Notes: generated by a model from the sequence alone, not told the origin. A stretch of DNA of 64,000 nt from Ciceribacter ferrooxidans (GCF_004137355.1 NZ_SDVB01000311.1:372001-436000); one strand, 5' to 3'; shown: positions 30,512 to 40,288, counted from the first letter of the stretch. Numbers and translations are program-made.

Positions 30512-33500
30512 TGGACGACTCCTCGCCCTCTGCCGTCGACCATTCCGCCACGCGCGCCAGGTGGTCGTACTCTCCGCCAAAATCATTCTGCTGGGCGGGG
30601 ATGAGGCGGGAAATGAAGCCACGCTCGCCTGATCGCAACAAGCTCACCAGCCGGGTAAGCTCGCCCAGCGCTTCTTCCGCGAGTTCTGCAGCAGACCTCT
30701 TCTTGTCTTCTCGCCCGTTCTCCTCGTTGTTGACGATGTCTGCACGGAAACGTTCGCCGGGCCGCAACCGAACGTAGACAAGATTGTCGGGGGAGAGTGG
30801 GCCTGCCTGCCGGAAGCCGCCGGCCATCAGCGCCGCCGCCTCGAGTGCAAGCTGGGGATCAAGCAGGCTGCGGGCTTGCTGCACGCTGGGACTGAGTCCC
30901 GTCTTGTAATCGATGATGTCGACACTGCCGGTCGTCTTCAGGTCCAGGCGGTCGGCGATACCGGTCAGACGTATACCTGCAGCCGGAAGTTCGACTCCCG
31001 CCGGAACCTCCGTGAGAATGCGGCGAACCGAAGGACGCCGCGCCGCATCCCAGGCGAGATATGAACGTGCGATCTCCTTGAAACGTTGTCGCCAGACGAT
31101 GTCGACGTGGACTGGCAGATTTTCAGCGTCGAAACACCTGTCAGCGATCGACAGCAGGGCCGATAGCGCTTCCCCGGTGTTCGGTGGAGGCCCCTCGCGA
31201 ACGAAACATTCCAAGATTCTGTGGTAGAGCGTTCCTCTTTCGGCGGCGCCGGGGTCAGTGTTGAACGGCTGTAACGGATCGAGCTTCAAGACCCGTCGAC
31301 CGTAGATAGCGTATGGATCACGCCGCAGACGTCCGACTTCGGAGAAGGAGAAACTCCTCGGTTGGAGTTCTGCCGGTGGCTTGGGAGCAGGCCTTTGCGC
31401 CGGCTGCTGCTCATTGCCGCGATCTATCAACTCCGTGAAGCATCGATACTGGTCACCGCGTTCTTTCAGGTCACGCGCCAAGGCAGGTCCGCCGAGCGCC
31501 AAAAGCCGTTGCAGCCAGCGGGAGGCGACGGTCGGGGCTGATCCCTGACGCAGGGAGCGCGAATAGACGATGCTGCGCGTTCCGTTCGCCATTTCAAAAT
31601 CGTGGGCGAGCTGGCCAATACGCCGTTCCGGTGGTTCGAGTCCCATCTCCGCTTTCATCGTGCGGGAAAGAAACGGATTGTTTGTGGTCTGCCCCGGCCA
31701 TGAGCCTTCGTTGAGACTCCCGAGCACCAGCGTGTCGACGCTCTGGAGGCGAGCCTCAAGCGTGCCGAATATGAAGACACGTGGGTGCCTCAGAGCCTTC
31801 GGCTTGACGGCCTCGCCCGCGGCAAGCGCGGCCATGATGTCGACCCACTGCGGTCCGTCTGCCTCGATCTGGCCGTCGGCTTCCATGATCTCTCCGAGAA
31901 GGCTCGCCAGCTTGTCACCTGCTTCGTCGCTCCAGAGCGGGGCAAGGTTGCCATTCGGTCCGTGGCAGACGGCTTCGAGAGATTGTCCCGTCCTTCGAGC
32001 CCATTCCGCGAGACCGGCTTTGGTCGAGAGACTGTGATGTCCATCCCGACGCACCAACATGCTCGCGAGCGGCTCGACCGCGGTGCCGATTGCGGTAGCG
32101 AGTTTCCGGGCGGCGGCGACCGCCGTATCCGCCAATGCGAGTCGCCACTGTGGCGGGTGGCGGTCTATCCTCTGTTCCTCGTAACGCGTGTCGAAGAGCG
32201 GCTGCAGGCCCGCGACATCGACGCTACGCGTTCCCCCACGCAACGCTATCATCTCGAGCGCCTGGACCGCTTCGTCGTAGTCGCCCTGTTCGAAGCCAAA
32301 GCGGGCGAGGGGATGTTTGAGTAGCGAGCCTACCGAGACCGGATCGCCCGGGCGTAACGTCGCCTCCAGCAGTAGCTGCGTCAGCGTACCTTGTGGCGTC
32401 GCACTCAGCGGTGTTCCGGCCGAGTCATCGGCCGTGATTCCGAAGCGGACGAGTTCCGCCGCAACCCGCCGGGCGAGATTGCGATCGGGCGTAATAAGAG
32501 CGGCTCTGCTGTCCCCATTGGCGCCCGGCTTCTCCAAGGCGAGCCGAAGAGCGATGGCAATGGCCGTCGCCTCCTCTCGTTCATTTGCCGCTTCAATAAG
32601 TGCAACGTCGCCGAAGGCCTTGCGGATGCGGTCGAGACCGAAGCCGGAACGCCACGCGTTCCACTCGTTGGTTGCCGAGGCAGGTGCCATGGCGCGCGAA
32701 AGGACTTCCGCACGATCTGCAAGCTCAGCCGGGGCAGCCGCGAGCTCGGTCACGTCGGAGCGGGTGATGTGCAAATGCCGAAGCAATCTGCTCAGGCCGT
32801 ACTGGGGGTGGCTCCGGCCAGCGGGATCCTGCTGAGTGCGAGTGGCGTTTTCTGTTCCAACGTCTTTCCAGCCCGCCTCCGGCATAGAGAGATCCAGCCC
32901 AGGCAGTATGATCACACCCTGCGGCAGACGGGCGATGGTGGCGATGAGATCGGCGGCGGCGGGAATCGAGCCGGTCGAGCCGGCGACGATGATCGGCCCT
33001 TCCGCGGCGCCTGCCAAGCGTGCGGCCTCGCTGCGGAGAAGAGCGTTGCGGTGTCCGTGTGGGGACGAGCGTTTGAGCTCCTCCAGGCGTACCGGCCAGA
33101 AGCTCGTGGCAATCTGGAGAAAGGCAAGTGTGAGCTGCCACCAGGATGCGAAATCTTCCTTGTCGAGCTTCTTGAGCTCGGACCAATCCCGTTCCTCGGT
33201 CTCGACGGACTCGATGAGTTCGGTGAGGGCGCGGGCGAGCCAGATCGCATCGGCCGGACTCGCGGGCGCCACCAGGGGTGTATCGGAGTGAATGTTGCGG
33301 ACGATCTCTGGCAACTGGTTACGCCAGGCGAGAACGAGCCGCGAGAGCTCCAGCAGCATGACCGTTCCGCTGACCGGCGGCGCGAGATCGAAGGCGGCAG
33401 GAGTGTCCAATTCGAAGAAGCCACCGTCTTCGTCCGTCTCGCCCAGTGGGCGAATCATGGGAAGAATCGCCGATCGTCCACCGAGAAGATCGACGAATTC

Positions 33501-33689
33501 CGACCGCAACACTCGTGCTGCGCGTCGCGTCGGGACGAGGATCGTGACCTTTGCAAGCGACAGCGGATCGGCGGGGTCGAATTTGTAACCGGGTGCAAGC
33601 TCTCCATCGATGAGCTTTCGTGCGAGCACCTTGAGGAAAGGCAGGCCCGGCGGGATCGTCAGAACGCGCGGCTCAGGAGCCCTCGCCAT
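30501..33689 (-). CDS. addB: AddB: double-strand break repair protein
   Basis: Partner of AddA with an inactivated helicase-like fold and a second nuclease domain. Seen: N-terminal VPTRRAARVLRSEF, helicase-like segments such as VLGSLNEGSWPGQT, and a C-terminal nuclease motif VDIIDYKTGLSPS. 1062 residues, the usual rhizobial AddB length. ATG 33689 is preceded by TTGAGG. The murU stop lies only 10 bases upstream, so murU-addB-addA are co-transcribed. Confidence 0.94.
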   Translation of the reverse strand: MARAPEPRVLTIPPGLPFLKVLARKLIDGELAPGYKFDPADPLSLAKVTILVPTRRAARVLRSEFVDLLGGRSAILPMIRPLGETDEDGGFFELDTPAAFDLAPPVSGTVMLLELSRLVLAWRNQLPEIVRNIHSDTPLVAPASPADAIWLARALTELIESVETEERDWSELKKLDKEDFASWWQLTLAFLQIATSFWPVRLEELKRSSPHGHRNALLRSEAARLAGAAEGPIIVAGSTGSIPAAADLIATIARLPQGVIILPGLDLSMPEAGWKDVGTENATRTQQDPAGRSHPQYGLSRLLRHLHITRSDVTELAAAPAELADRAEVLSRAMAPASATNEWNAWRSGFGLDRIRKAFGDVALIEAANEREEATAIAIALRLALEKPGANGDSRAALITPDRNLARRVAAELVRFGITADDSAGTPLSATPQGTLTQLLLEATLRPGDPVSVGSLLKHPLARFGFEQGDYDEAVQALEMIALRGGTRSVDVAGLQPLFDTRYEEQRIDRHPPQWRLALADTAVAAARKLATAIGTAVEPLASMLVRRDGHHSLSTKAGLAEWARRTGQSLEAVCHGPNGNLAPLWSDEAGDKLASLLGEIMEADGQIEADGPQWVDIMAALAAGEAVKPKALRHPRVFIFGTLEARLQSVDTLVLGSLNEGSWPGQTTNNPFLSRTMKAEMGLEPPERRIGQLAHDFEMANGTRSIVYSRSLRQGSAPTVASRWLQRLLALGGPALARDLKERGDQYRCFTELIDRGNEQQPAQRPAPKPPAELQPRSFSFSEVGRLRRDPYAIYGRRVLKLDPLQPFNTDPGAAERGTLYHRILECFVREGPPPNTGEALSALLSIADRCFDAENLPVHVDIVWRQRFKEIARSYLAWDAARRPSVRRILTEVPAGVELPAAGIRLTGIADRLDLKTTGSVDIIDYKTGLSPSVQQARSLLDPQLALEAAALMAGGFRQAGPLSPDNLVYVRLRPGERFRADIVNNEENGREDKKRSAAELAEEALGELTRLVSLLRSGERGFISRLIPAQQNDFGGEYDHLARVAEWSTAEGEESSSDE

Positions 33690-33699
33690 TACGTGAGCC

Positions 33700-34425
33700 T
33701 CAATCTTGCAAGCGTCGGATCGCGCTCTCAGCTTCGCCGATCGCCTCCGGCGTTCCTACTGTTATCCAGTGTCCATCCAATGTTAGCCCGAAGAGGCGAC
33801 CTTTGGCGATGGCACGGTCGAAATAGATGTTGAGGTTGAAGGCGTCGGGTGGCGCATCGTTCAGGAGAGACGTGTTCATGATGATCGCGCCTGCATAGAC
33901 GACGGGGTGGAGATCTCCCGGACGGTGGCGCGTCAGGCGTCCCTGCTCGTCGAGATTGAAGTCGTTCTTGCCACTGTGGCCGGTCGTGTGACCGGGATCA
34001 ACGCAGAGAAGCGCCATATCCATGCGCGTAGGATCAAAGAAGTTGGCGAGCCGATCGAGATTGCTTTCGCGGTCGTGTTTGTCGCCGATCCAGAAAAGAT
34101 CCGCGTTCATGACGAAGACTGTCGCGTCACCGAGGAGACGTAATCCCTTGGCGAGCCCGCCGCCCGAATTCATCAGCCCGGCCTGTTCGTCGGAGATGAT
34201 GACCTGCAGCCGTGGATAACTCTCCAGATAACCAATCATCTGCTCGGCGTGATGATGGACATTCACCACCACGCGCTCCACACCGGCATCTGCAAGCAAA
34301 TCGAGCGCGTACTCGATCATTGCCTTCCCGCCGACCTTCACGAGTGGTTTGGGGATGCTGTCGGTGATCGGCCGCAGCCGGGTCCCGAGTCCGGCAGCAA
34401 GCACCATTGCGTCGGTGATCTTCAT
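33700..34425 (-). CDS. murU: N-acetylmuramate alpha-1-phosphate uridylyltransferase (MurU-like nucleotidyltransferase)
   Basis: NTP-transferase family enzyme of 241 residues. MVLAAGLGTRLRPITDSIPKPLVKVGGKAMIEY holds the nucleotide-binding GLGTRLRP and PKP motifs. It directly follows a gene whose C-terminal half is AmgK-like; AmgK and MurU act in sequence to turn N-acetylmuramic acid into UDP-MurNAc in the Pseudomonas/Caulobacter peptidoglycan-recycling route. By sequence alone it could be annotated as a mannose-1-phosphate guanylyltransferase; the neighbour decides the call. ATG 34425 lies five bases after the upstream stop with AGGA before it; the frame open to 34527 is a shadow extension. 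Confidence 0.85.
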   Translation of the reverse strand: MKITDAMVLAAGLGTRLRPITDSIPKPLVKVGGKAMIEYALDLLADAGVERVVVNVHHHAEQMIGYLESYPRLQVIISDEQAGLMNSGGGLAKGLRLLGDATVFVMNADLFWIGDKHDRESNLDRLANFFDPTRMDMALLCVDPGHTTGHSGKNDFNLDEQGRLTRHRPGDLHPVVYAGAIIMNTSLLNDAPPDAFNLNIYFDRAIAKGRLFGLTLDGHWITVGTPEAIGEAESAIRRLQD

Positions 34426-34430
34426 TCGTC

Positions 34431-35948
34431 CTACAGAGCTGATTCGGCGGTTTCGATCCCAGCCTTTACGCACCATTCTCGTAAAGGAGCAAGGACCGGA
34501 TGTTCGAGCGCGACGCCTAGGTGCCACAGCGTGCGTGGCATATGCTTCATGTAGCCGGGCTTCTTGTCACGTTGAAGCAGGCGCACCCAGAGACCCGCAA
34601 GCTTGCAGGCCCTCTGCGCCGACATGATCGACCATGTCTTGAAGAAGGTGCCTTCATCGAACGCGCCCTGTGCTCGCCGTAGCGTCAGATATTCTGTCAT
34701 CAGCTGATCAGCGAGATCGCGTTCGACGGTGACGCGTGCATCCTGCACGATGGAGACGACGTCATAGGCCGAAGGTCCGATCATGGCATCCTGGAAATCG
34801 ATGAGTCCGATGCGTCGTATACCCCCTTCGCTGGCACGCCATAGAATATTGGGTGAATGGAAGTCCCGGAGAACCAGCGTCTTTTCCGTGCCCTCGAGTT
34901 CGTCGATCAGACTGTCCCAGATCGCCAGATATTCGGTACGCTCCGAAGCCGTGGCAGGGGCGCCGTTCCGCTTCCAGGGGAGATGCCAATCGATCAGGAG
35001 TTCGACCTCCATCTTCATCGCCGTCCTGTCATAGTCCGGCACGTGATGGACCTGGCCGCACGGCAGCGAAATATCGCGGTCGAAGGCGGTGTCGTGCATT
35101 TGTGCAAGGCAGGCGAGGGCGGCGCGGTACCGTTCGGGAAGCGGCTTTCCATTCTCGTCGAGAATGGTTTCCGCGCCAAGGTCTTCCAGAAGCAGGATCC
35201 CCGCCTCGCAGTCGCTCTCGAAAATCCGTGGTGCGCTGAAGCCGCGTTCGCGCAGGCTCAACGCGATCGCGACGAAGGGATATACATCCTCGGCAAGGTG
35301 GACAATCTGCGAGTAAGGCTTGCCGTCGCGGATGGGCGGGCCGTTGGGTCGTCGCGGCGCGTCCATGAGCACCAGGCGATTGCCCGCCGTCGTATAGACA
35401 TACTCATACGCCCTTGTGGAGGCATCGCCGGTCAGGTGGCGCCGGATGGACCCGTGATAGCCGTGTCCATCCAGGAAGCGGCGAATGGCAAGCTTACGCT
35501 CTATGCGTTGGAGTCGCTCAGGCAAGGCGGAAATGGTCACACGGCGCCCGCCTCGCTCGAAGTCGAGCTGGATATCGATCCGGTCTGCTGGCAGTGCCTG
35601 TCCGGCTTTCTCCGGCCACTCGACGAGGCAGACGCCGGTGTCGAGCGCATCACTGAAGCCGATCTCCTCCAGTTCCCGTTCGTCGCCCAAGCGGTAGAGA
35701 TCGAAGTGAGCAACCGGGAGTCGAAGGTCGTAATTCTGGACGAGGGTGAACGTCGGGCTTGGCACATCGAGGTCATCGTCGTCGGCCATTGCACGCAAGA
35801 GCGCACGCGCCAGTGTGGACTTGCCTGCGCCCAGATCGCCAGAGAGTGCGAGGCAATCTCCGGTCGTTACGGCAAGCGCCAGATCTTCGCCGAGACGACG
35901 CGTCTCGTCCTCTGCAGCAAGGAAGAGCGTGAGGCTGTTCGAGCTCAT
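34431..35948 (-). CDS. tsaE: TsaE-AmgK fusion: tRNA t6A synthesis ATPase plus amino-sugar kinase
   Basis: 505-residue two-domain protein. Residues 1-150 are TsaE (YjeE): Walker A LSGDLGAGKSTLARALL and VPSPTFTLVQNYDL, needed for N6-threonylcarbamoyladenosine formation at tRNA position 37. From about residue 165 the protein is an aminoglycoside-phosphotransferase-fold kinase: LTGDASTRAYEYV, LVLRDFHSPNILWR (catalytic loop) and IGLIDFQDAMIGPSAYDV (metal-binding DFQ), matching AmgK, the anomeric MurNAc/GlcNAc kinase. The start ATG overlaps the divL stop by four bases. murU follows, completing the recycling pair. The fusion is recurrent in Rhizobiales. Confidence 0.9.
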   Translation of the reverse strand: MSSNSLTLFLAAEDETRRLGEDLALAVTTGDCLALSGDLGAGKSTLARALLRAMADDDDLDVPSPTFTLVQNYDLRLPVAHFDLYRLGDERELEEIGFSDALDTGVCLVEWPEKAGQALPADRIDIQLDFERGGRRVTISALPERLQRIERKLAIRRFLDGHGYHGSIRRHLTGDASTRAYEYVYTTAGNRLVLMDAPRRPNGPPIRDGKPYSQIVHLAEDVYPFVAIALSLRERGFSAPRIFESDCEAGILLLEDLGAETILDENGKPLPERYRAALACLAQMHDTAFDRDISLPCGQVHHVPDYDRTAMKMEVELLIDWHLPWKRNGAPATASERTEYLAIWDSLIDELEGTEKTLVLRDFHSPNILWRASEGGIRRIGLIDFQDAMIGPSAYDVVSIVQDARVTVERDLADQLMTEYLTLRRAQGAFDEGTFFKTWSIMSAQRACKLAGLWVRLLQRDKKPGYMKHMPRTLWHLGVALEHPVLAPLREWCVKAGIETAESAL

Positions 35949-38521
35949 TCGGCGGCAACGGATTGCGGGACGACAGCCGACGGGATTCGGCAGTGAACCG
36001 TCGTGCCACGACCGGGGTCGCTGTCGATCGAGACAGTGCCGCTGTGCAAGCTGACGAAGCTTTCAACGATCGAAAGTCCGAGCCCTGCACCGGTGCGCTT
36101 GCCGCCCTTGCCGTTCGATGAGAAGCGGTCGAAGACGGTGGCAAGGATGTCCTGAGGAATGCCGCAACCGTGGTCGGTGACGTCGAAGACGAAGTCGGTG
36201 CCCTCGCGCCAGCATTTGAGATCGACGGCGGAGCCTTCCGGCGAGAAGTTGACCGCATTGGTCAGAAGCTTGACGAGGATCTGTTTCAGTCGCTGCGGAT
36301 CGGCGATGATCTGGCCGAGATGACTGGGCGCGTTGATGTCCAGGGCGACGTTGTTCTCCTGCAGTCGATCCGTCATCTGCATCGAGACGTCGTCGAGAAG
36401 GTCGTTCAGATCGATTTCGGCATACTCGAGACGCATGATACCCGCGTCGACCGTCGCGAGGTCTAGGATGTCGTTGACGATCGTCAACAGTACGGCGGAG
36501 GAGGTCGAGATATGGTCGATATACTCCGCTTGCCGCTCGTTCAGAGGTCCGACGACCGGAGTCTTGAGGAGGTCGGTGAAGCCGATGATGTTCGTAAGGG
36601 GCGAGCGCAGCTCGTAGGAGACGTGCTGCACGAATTCGTTCTTGAGTTCGTCCGCCTTCAAGAGGGCTTCGTTCTTCTCCTTCAGCGCGCGTTCTGCGCG
36701 CACGCTGTCGGTCATGTTGACGAAGGTCAACATGGTCTGGGCGTTCGGAAGCGGCGTCACCGCGAAATCGAGCACGAGGCCGGAATAGAGCTCAAGGGTT
36801 CCCTGACTCGACGGGCGCTCGTCATCGAAGCTGGTGATCATCTTGCTGAACGCCTTCCATCCGTCCGGCTTGTCGTAGGATGGCACGCAGGCTGCCTCGA
36901 TGCTGCGGATATGGGTTCCCGGCGTGGCTTCCGCCTCGGTGATACCCCAGATGGCTCGGAAGGCCGGGTTGGAGAGCTGAATGCGGCCGTCGGGTCCAAA
37001 GACCGCGACGCCTTCGGAGAGGTGATCGATTGTCTCGCCCTGCACGCGCACGAGCGTGTTGTAGCGGGTTTCGAGGTCCACCTGTTCCGTAAGGTTTTCG
37101 AAAACCCAGGTTGCACCGCCTTGCGGATGGGCCGAGGCGATGACGCGCAGGATTTGACCGTTCGGAAGGTGCCAAAGATCGGTCTGTGTTTCGAAGGATC
37201 GGTAGACGGAAAGCGCGTTTTCCTTCCAGTTCTTCCAGTTGAGTTGTTCAGGCAGTTTCTTCGCCGCTCTCAGTCGATCGAGAAATTCGCTGTTGTCCGG
37301 CCGCGCTTCGAGGAACGGTGTGTCGAGCTGCCACAGTTGGGCGAAGGCCTGGTTGTAGAACTGGAGCCGGCGGTCCCGATCGAAGATCGCCACCGGAGTG
37401 GCCAGATGGTCCAGCGTGTCGGCGTGGCTTTTGAGGGTACGCGCAAGCTCTTCGCGCAGCGCTTCTGCTTGCGAGATGTCGATTGCGATGCCGCCGGATC
37501 CTGACGGGCTCCTTGCATCAACGACGTCGAAGAAGGTCCGATTGCCCCGCACGACGGTAGAGACCTTCTCGTGGAAAGGCGACTCGGGTGTCGACGTCGC
37601 TTGAATCCTTTCCCGAGAGACAGTCCCCAGGATTTCGCGGGCCTCGTCGACTGCCTGGGCTGCGGAAGTGGCTTCCACCGCCTCGGAATAGGCTTGGTTG
37701 ACCCAGACCAGGCGTCCTTCGGCGTCGCGCCGCCAGACCGGCTGCTCGATCGCGTCGAGAAGCGCTTCGAAGGTCGCGATGGACGCTTTCAGCCGCGACC
37801 GTTCAATCTTCAACTCCGCCAGTTCTGCGCGGAGATTGTTGAGGGCTACAAACCGCGCAAAGGCCCGACCGCCTGACAGCCGTCCCTGCACTTCTATCAC
37901 TTCCTGTCGCGTGGTTTCGACGATCAGGTCGAAGGACTGGGCATCGAAACGCAGCCGCTCTATCGCCTTGTCCAATTCGCCGGCGGAGGATGGTTTGAGC
38001 CAGCGTCCGAAAGCCAGAAATTCATTGTCGGCTTGCGGAGCGCCCGTTTCGCCGGGCAGCTGGCCGAGGAACTCAGGCTTGCGATCGTTGCCGTCCCAGA
38101 TGACAATACGCCTGTTCTTATCAGCGATAATCGCCTGATAGCGCGAAATTCGTTGCTTGGCGTCGGAGAGCGCCGAACGCATCTCGTGACTTTCCGCCTC
38201 GAGGGCGCCGCGCTGGCGGATGAGCCACACCGCCGACAGCAGCGCTGCGGAGAGGATACCGATCACAAGCGAAAATCCGACCATCTCGACCGAGGTGAAG
38301 AGCCGTTGCGCCTCGCCGGGAACGGCTTCGGCCTTTGCAATCGCCGGCAGAAGCATGCCGGCAAGCATCGTGCCTGCGAGACAAGCTCTGCGCCATCTCA
38401 GGAGGGCAAAAGCGACCGTCTCCCCGTCGTTCGCGAGCTTTGAACTGCGTGTGAGCAACCGCCCCATACGACCGCTGCGCGCCGTGCCCCGCCTGCACGG
38501 ATCATCTCTATTCACCGACAT
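35945..38521 (-). CDS. divL: DivL-type PAS-domain pseudo-histidine kinase
   Basis: 858 residues: membrane/signal segments near 45-63 and 82-103, a coiled stretch, about three PAS modules (around 255-380, 385-500, 505-620), then HisKA and HATPase domains. The H-box reads HVSYELRSPLTNIIGF, with Tyr636 where active kinases have the phosphoacceptor His, the hallmark of Caulobacter DivL. The N-box and G-boxes (LLTNAVNFSP, DHGCGIP, GAGLGLSIV) are intact. DivL senses DivK and tunes CckA-ChpT-CtrA cell-cycle signalling. An alternative start at Met19 is possible. Confidence 0.9.
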   Translation of the reverse strand: MSVNRDDPCRRGTARSGRMGRLLTRSSKLANDGETVAFALLRWRRACLAGTMLAGMLLPAIAKAEAVPGEAQRLFTSVEMVGFSLVIGILSAALLSAVWLIRQRGALEAESHEMRSALSDAKQRISRYQAIIADKNRRIVIWDGNDRKPEFLGQLPGETGAPQADNEFLAFGRWLKPSSAGELDKAIERLRFDAQSFDLIVETTRQEVIEVQGRLSGGRAFARFVALNNLRAELAELKIERSRLKASIATFEALLDAIEQPVWRRDAEGRLVWVNQAYSEAVEATSAAQAVDEAREILGTVSRERIQATSTPESPFHEKVSTVVRGNRTFFDVVDARSPSGSGGIAIDISQAEALREELARTLKSHADTLDHLATPVAIFDRDRRLQFYNQAFAQLWQLDTPFLEARPDNSEFLDRLRAAKKLPEQLNWKNWKENALSVYRSFETQTDLWHLPNGQILRVIASAHPQGGATWVFENLTEQVDLETRYNTLVRVQGETIDHLSEGVAVFGPDGRIQLSNPAFRAIWGITEAEATPGTHIRSIEAACVPSYDKPDGWKAFSKMITSFDDERPSSQGTLELYSGLVLDFAVTPLPNAQTMLTFVNMTDSVRAERALKEKNEALLKADELKNEFVQHVSYELRSPLTNIIGFTDLLKTPVVGPLNERQAEYIDHISTSSAVLLTIVNDILDLATVDAGIMRLEYAEIDLNDLLDDVSMQMTDRLQENNVALDINAPSHLGQIIADPQRLKQILVKLLTNAVNFSPEGSAVDLKCWREGTDFVFDVTDHGCGIPQDILATVFDRFSSNGKGGKRTGAGLGLSIVESFVSLHSGTVSIDSDPGRGTTVHCRIPSAVVPQSVAAE

Positions 38522-38719
38522 ATTCGGTCTGTCTCCGTCCTATGTGCCGCATCTCGACAAGACATCCCACTTCGCGTGGCGCGCCGAAGCGCGAAGCGCG
38601 AATCAAGTCTTAAAACAATACTGCCTAAGGGAATCGGCGGGAAGTATTGGCCCCAAAAAAGAAGCCGCGGCCTCTGTCAAGGCCGCGACCACTACATTTT
38701 GTGGATATGTGTGTTCGCT

Positions 38720-40120
38720 TTAATAGCGATAGTGGTCAGACTTGAAGGGACCCAGCGGCGTGACGCCGATATAAGAAGCCTGTTCTTCCGAGAGCTCGGT
38801 CAGACGCACGCCGAGCTTTTCGAGGTGCAGGCGCGCCACCTTCTCGTCCAGGTGCTTGGGGAGGACGTAGACCCGGTTTTCGTAGGCATCAGGCTTCGTA
38901 AAAAGCTCTATTTGCGCGAGAACCTGATTGGTAAACGACGCAGACATCACGAATGACGGATGGCCCGTCGCGTTCCCCAGGTTCAGCAGGCGACCCTCGG
39001 ACAACAGAATGATGCGGTTGCCCTTGGGGAACTCGATCATGTCGACCTGTGGCTTGATGTTCGTCCACTTGAGGTTTCGCAGAGCGGCAACCTGAATCTC
39101 GTTATCGAAATGGCCGATGTTGCCGACGATCGCCATGTCCTTCATTGCACGCATGTGCTCGATGCGGATCACGTCGCGGTTGCCGGTCGTCGTAATGAAG
39201 ATATCGGCGCTCGACGCGACGTCTTCCAACTGGACGACTTCATAGCCGTCCATCGCCGCCTGCAAGGCGCAGATGGGATCGACTTCGGTCACCTTCACAC
39301 GGGCGCCCGCCCCACGCAACGAGGCGGCCGAGCCCTTGCCCACATCGCCATAACCGCAAACCACGGCCACCTTACCGGCCATCATGACATCGGTCGCGCG
39401 GCGGATGCCGTCGACGAGCGACTCCTTGCAGCCGTACTTGTTGTCGAATTTCGACTTGGTGACCGAGTCGTTGACGTTGATGGCAGGGAAGGGGAGGAGG
39501 CCCTTCTGGCTCAACTGGTACAGGCGATTGACGCCGGTCGTCGTTTCTTCCGTCACGCCGCGGATCGCGTCACGCTGCCTGGTGAACCAGCCCGGAGATG
39601 CAGCCAGCCGCTTCTTGATCTGAGCGAAGAGGATTTCCTCTTCCTCGGAATGCGGGTGACTCAATACGTCTTCACCGGCCTCTGCTCGCGCTCCAAGCAG
39701 AATGTACATGGTGGCGTCGCCGCCGTCGTCGAGAATCATGTTCGAGAGGCCGCCGTCGCTCCACTGGAAGATCCGGTCGGTGTAGGTCCAGTAATCCTGC
39801 AACGACTCGCCCTTGACGGCAAATACCGGGATTCCGGCAGCGGCGATGGCAGCCGCTGCATGGTCCTGAGTGGAGAAGATATTGCACGAGGCCCAGCGCA
39901 CCTCGGCGCCAAGGGCAATAAGGGTCTCGATCAGGACTGCCGTCTGAATGGTCATGTGCAGCGAGCCGGTGATACGTGCGCCCTTGAGCGGCTTCTGCTC
40001 GCCGAACTCCGAGCGGCAGGCCATGAGGCCGGGCATTTCGGTTTCGGCAATCTCGATCTCCTTGCGACCGAAGTCCGCAAGGCCGATATCCGCGACGATG
40101 TAATCTTTGTTTGTGCTCAT
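38720..40120 (-). CDS. ahcY: Adenosylhomocysteinase AhcY
   Basis: Hydrolyses S-adenosylhomocysteine to adenosine and homocysteine, using bound NAD. 466 residues with the typical insert-containing long form; N-terminal [17 protein letters not shown], the [17 protein letters not shown] substrate block, the NAD motif [12 protein letters not shown] and the C-terminal KSDHYRY are all present. ATG 40120. A perfect inverted repeat 131 bases upstream suggests regulation by an SAH-responsive repressor. Confidence 0.97.
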   Translation of the reverse strand: MSTNKDYIVADIGLADFGRKEIEIAETEMPGLMACRSEFGEQKPLKGARITGSLHMTIQTAVLIETLIALGAEVRWASCNIFSTQDHAAAAIAAAGIPVFAVKGESLQDYWTYTDRIFQWSDGGLSNMILDDGGDATMYILLGARAEAGEDVLSHPHSEEEEILFAQIKKRLAASPGWFTRQRDAIRGVTEETTTGVNRLYQLSQKGLLPFPAINVNDSVTKSKFDNKYGCKESLVDGIRRATDVMMAGKVAVVCGYGDVGKGSAASLRGAGARVKVTEVDPICALQAAMDGYEVVQLEDVASSADIFITTTGNRDVIRIEHMRAMKDMAIVGNIGHFDNEIQVAALRNLKWTNIKPQVDMIEFPKGNRIILLSEGRLLNLGNATGHPSFVMSASFTNQVLAQIELFTKPDAYENRVYVLPKHLDEKVARLHLEKLGVRLTELSEEQASYIGVTPLGPFKSDHYRY

Positions 40121-40218
40121 GAAGCTCTCCGGCTGGAAGTCTGGGGGATAATGCGCCCCTGACGCGAGTATGCACGCGAGGGATCGTCCGGCTCCGTGGA
40201 GCCGTGTCCATGCGGTAG

Positions 40219-40247
40219 CGTTTAGCAGGCTTACGAGCGGTTGGCAA
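40219..40247 (-). promoter_or_regulatory. Candidate ahcY promoter
   Basis: On the minus strand TTGCCA (40247-40242) and TAAACG (40224-40219) are 17 bases apart. The -35 element starts three bases from the inverted repeat at 40251-40274. Confidence 0.4.
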
Positions 40248-40250
40248 CTG

Positions 40251-40274
40251 AGACATAAAGAAGTCTTTATGTCT
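40251..40274. promoter_or_regulatory. Perfect 11-bp inverted repeat upstream of ahcY (candidate SahR-type operator)
   Basis: AGACATAAAGA and TCTTTATGTCT are separated by two bases, and a third half-site (CTTTATAT) follows at 40273-40280. It is AT-rich, lies between the ptsH stop and the ahcY start, and does not look like a terminator. ArsR-family SahR repressors are known to control ahcY and methionine-cycle genes through palindromes of this kind; the identification is inference. Confidence 0.6.
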
Positions 40275-40288
40275 TTATATGGCGGGTA

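Noticed and set aside
31776-31785. CACGTG cores at about 31778, 48085, 16496, 20743, 35040, 40507 and 63629
   Set aside because: Only the 6-bp core is shared; the flanking arms do not match parS, so these are chance E-box-like hits.
34426-34527. Longer N-terminus for the MurU-like gene
   Set aside because: The extra 34 residues are arginine-rich and are the preceding gene's 3' end in another frame; ATG 34425 fits the family start.
38960-40162. 400-codon open frame antisense to ahcY
   Set aside because: Shadow of ahcY; no domain or ribosome binding site.
40121-40250. SAM- or SAH-riboswitch upstream of ahcY
   Set aside because: The leader does not show the conserved pseudoknot elements I would expect; the palindrome at 40251-40274 is better read as a protein operator.
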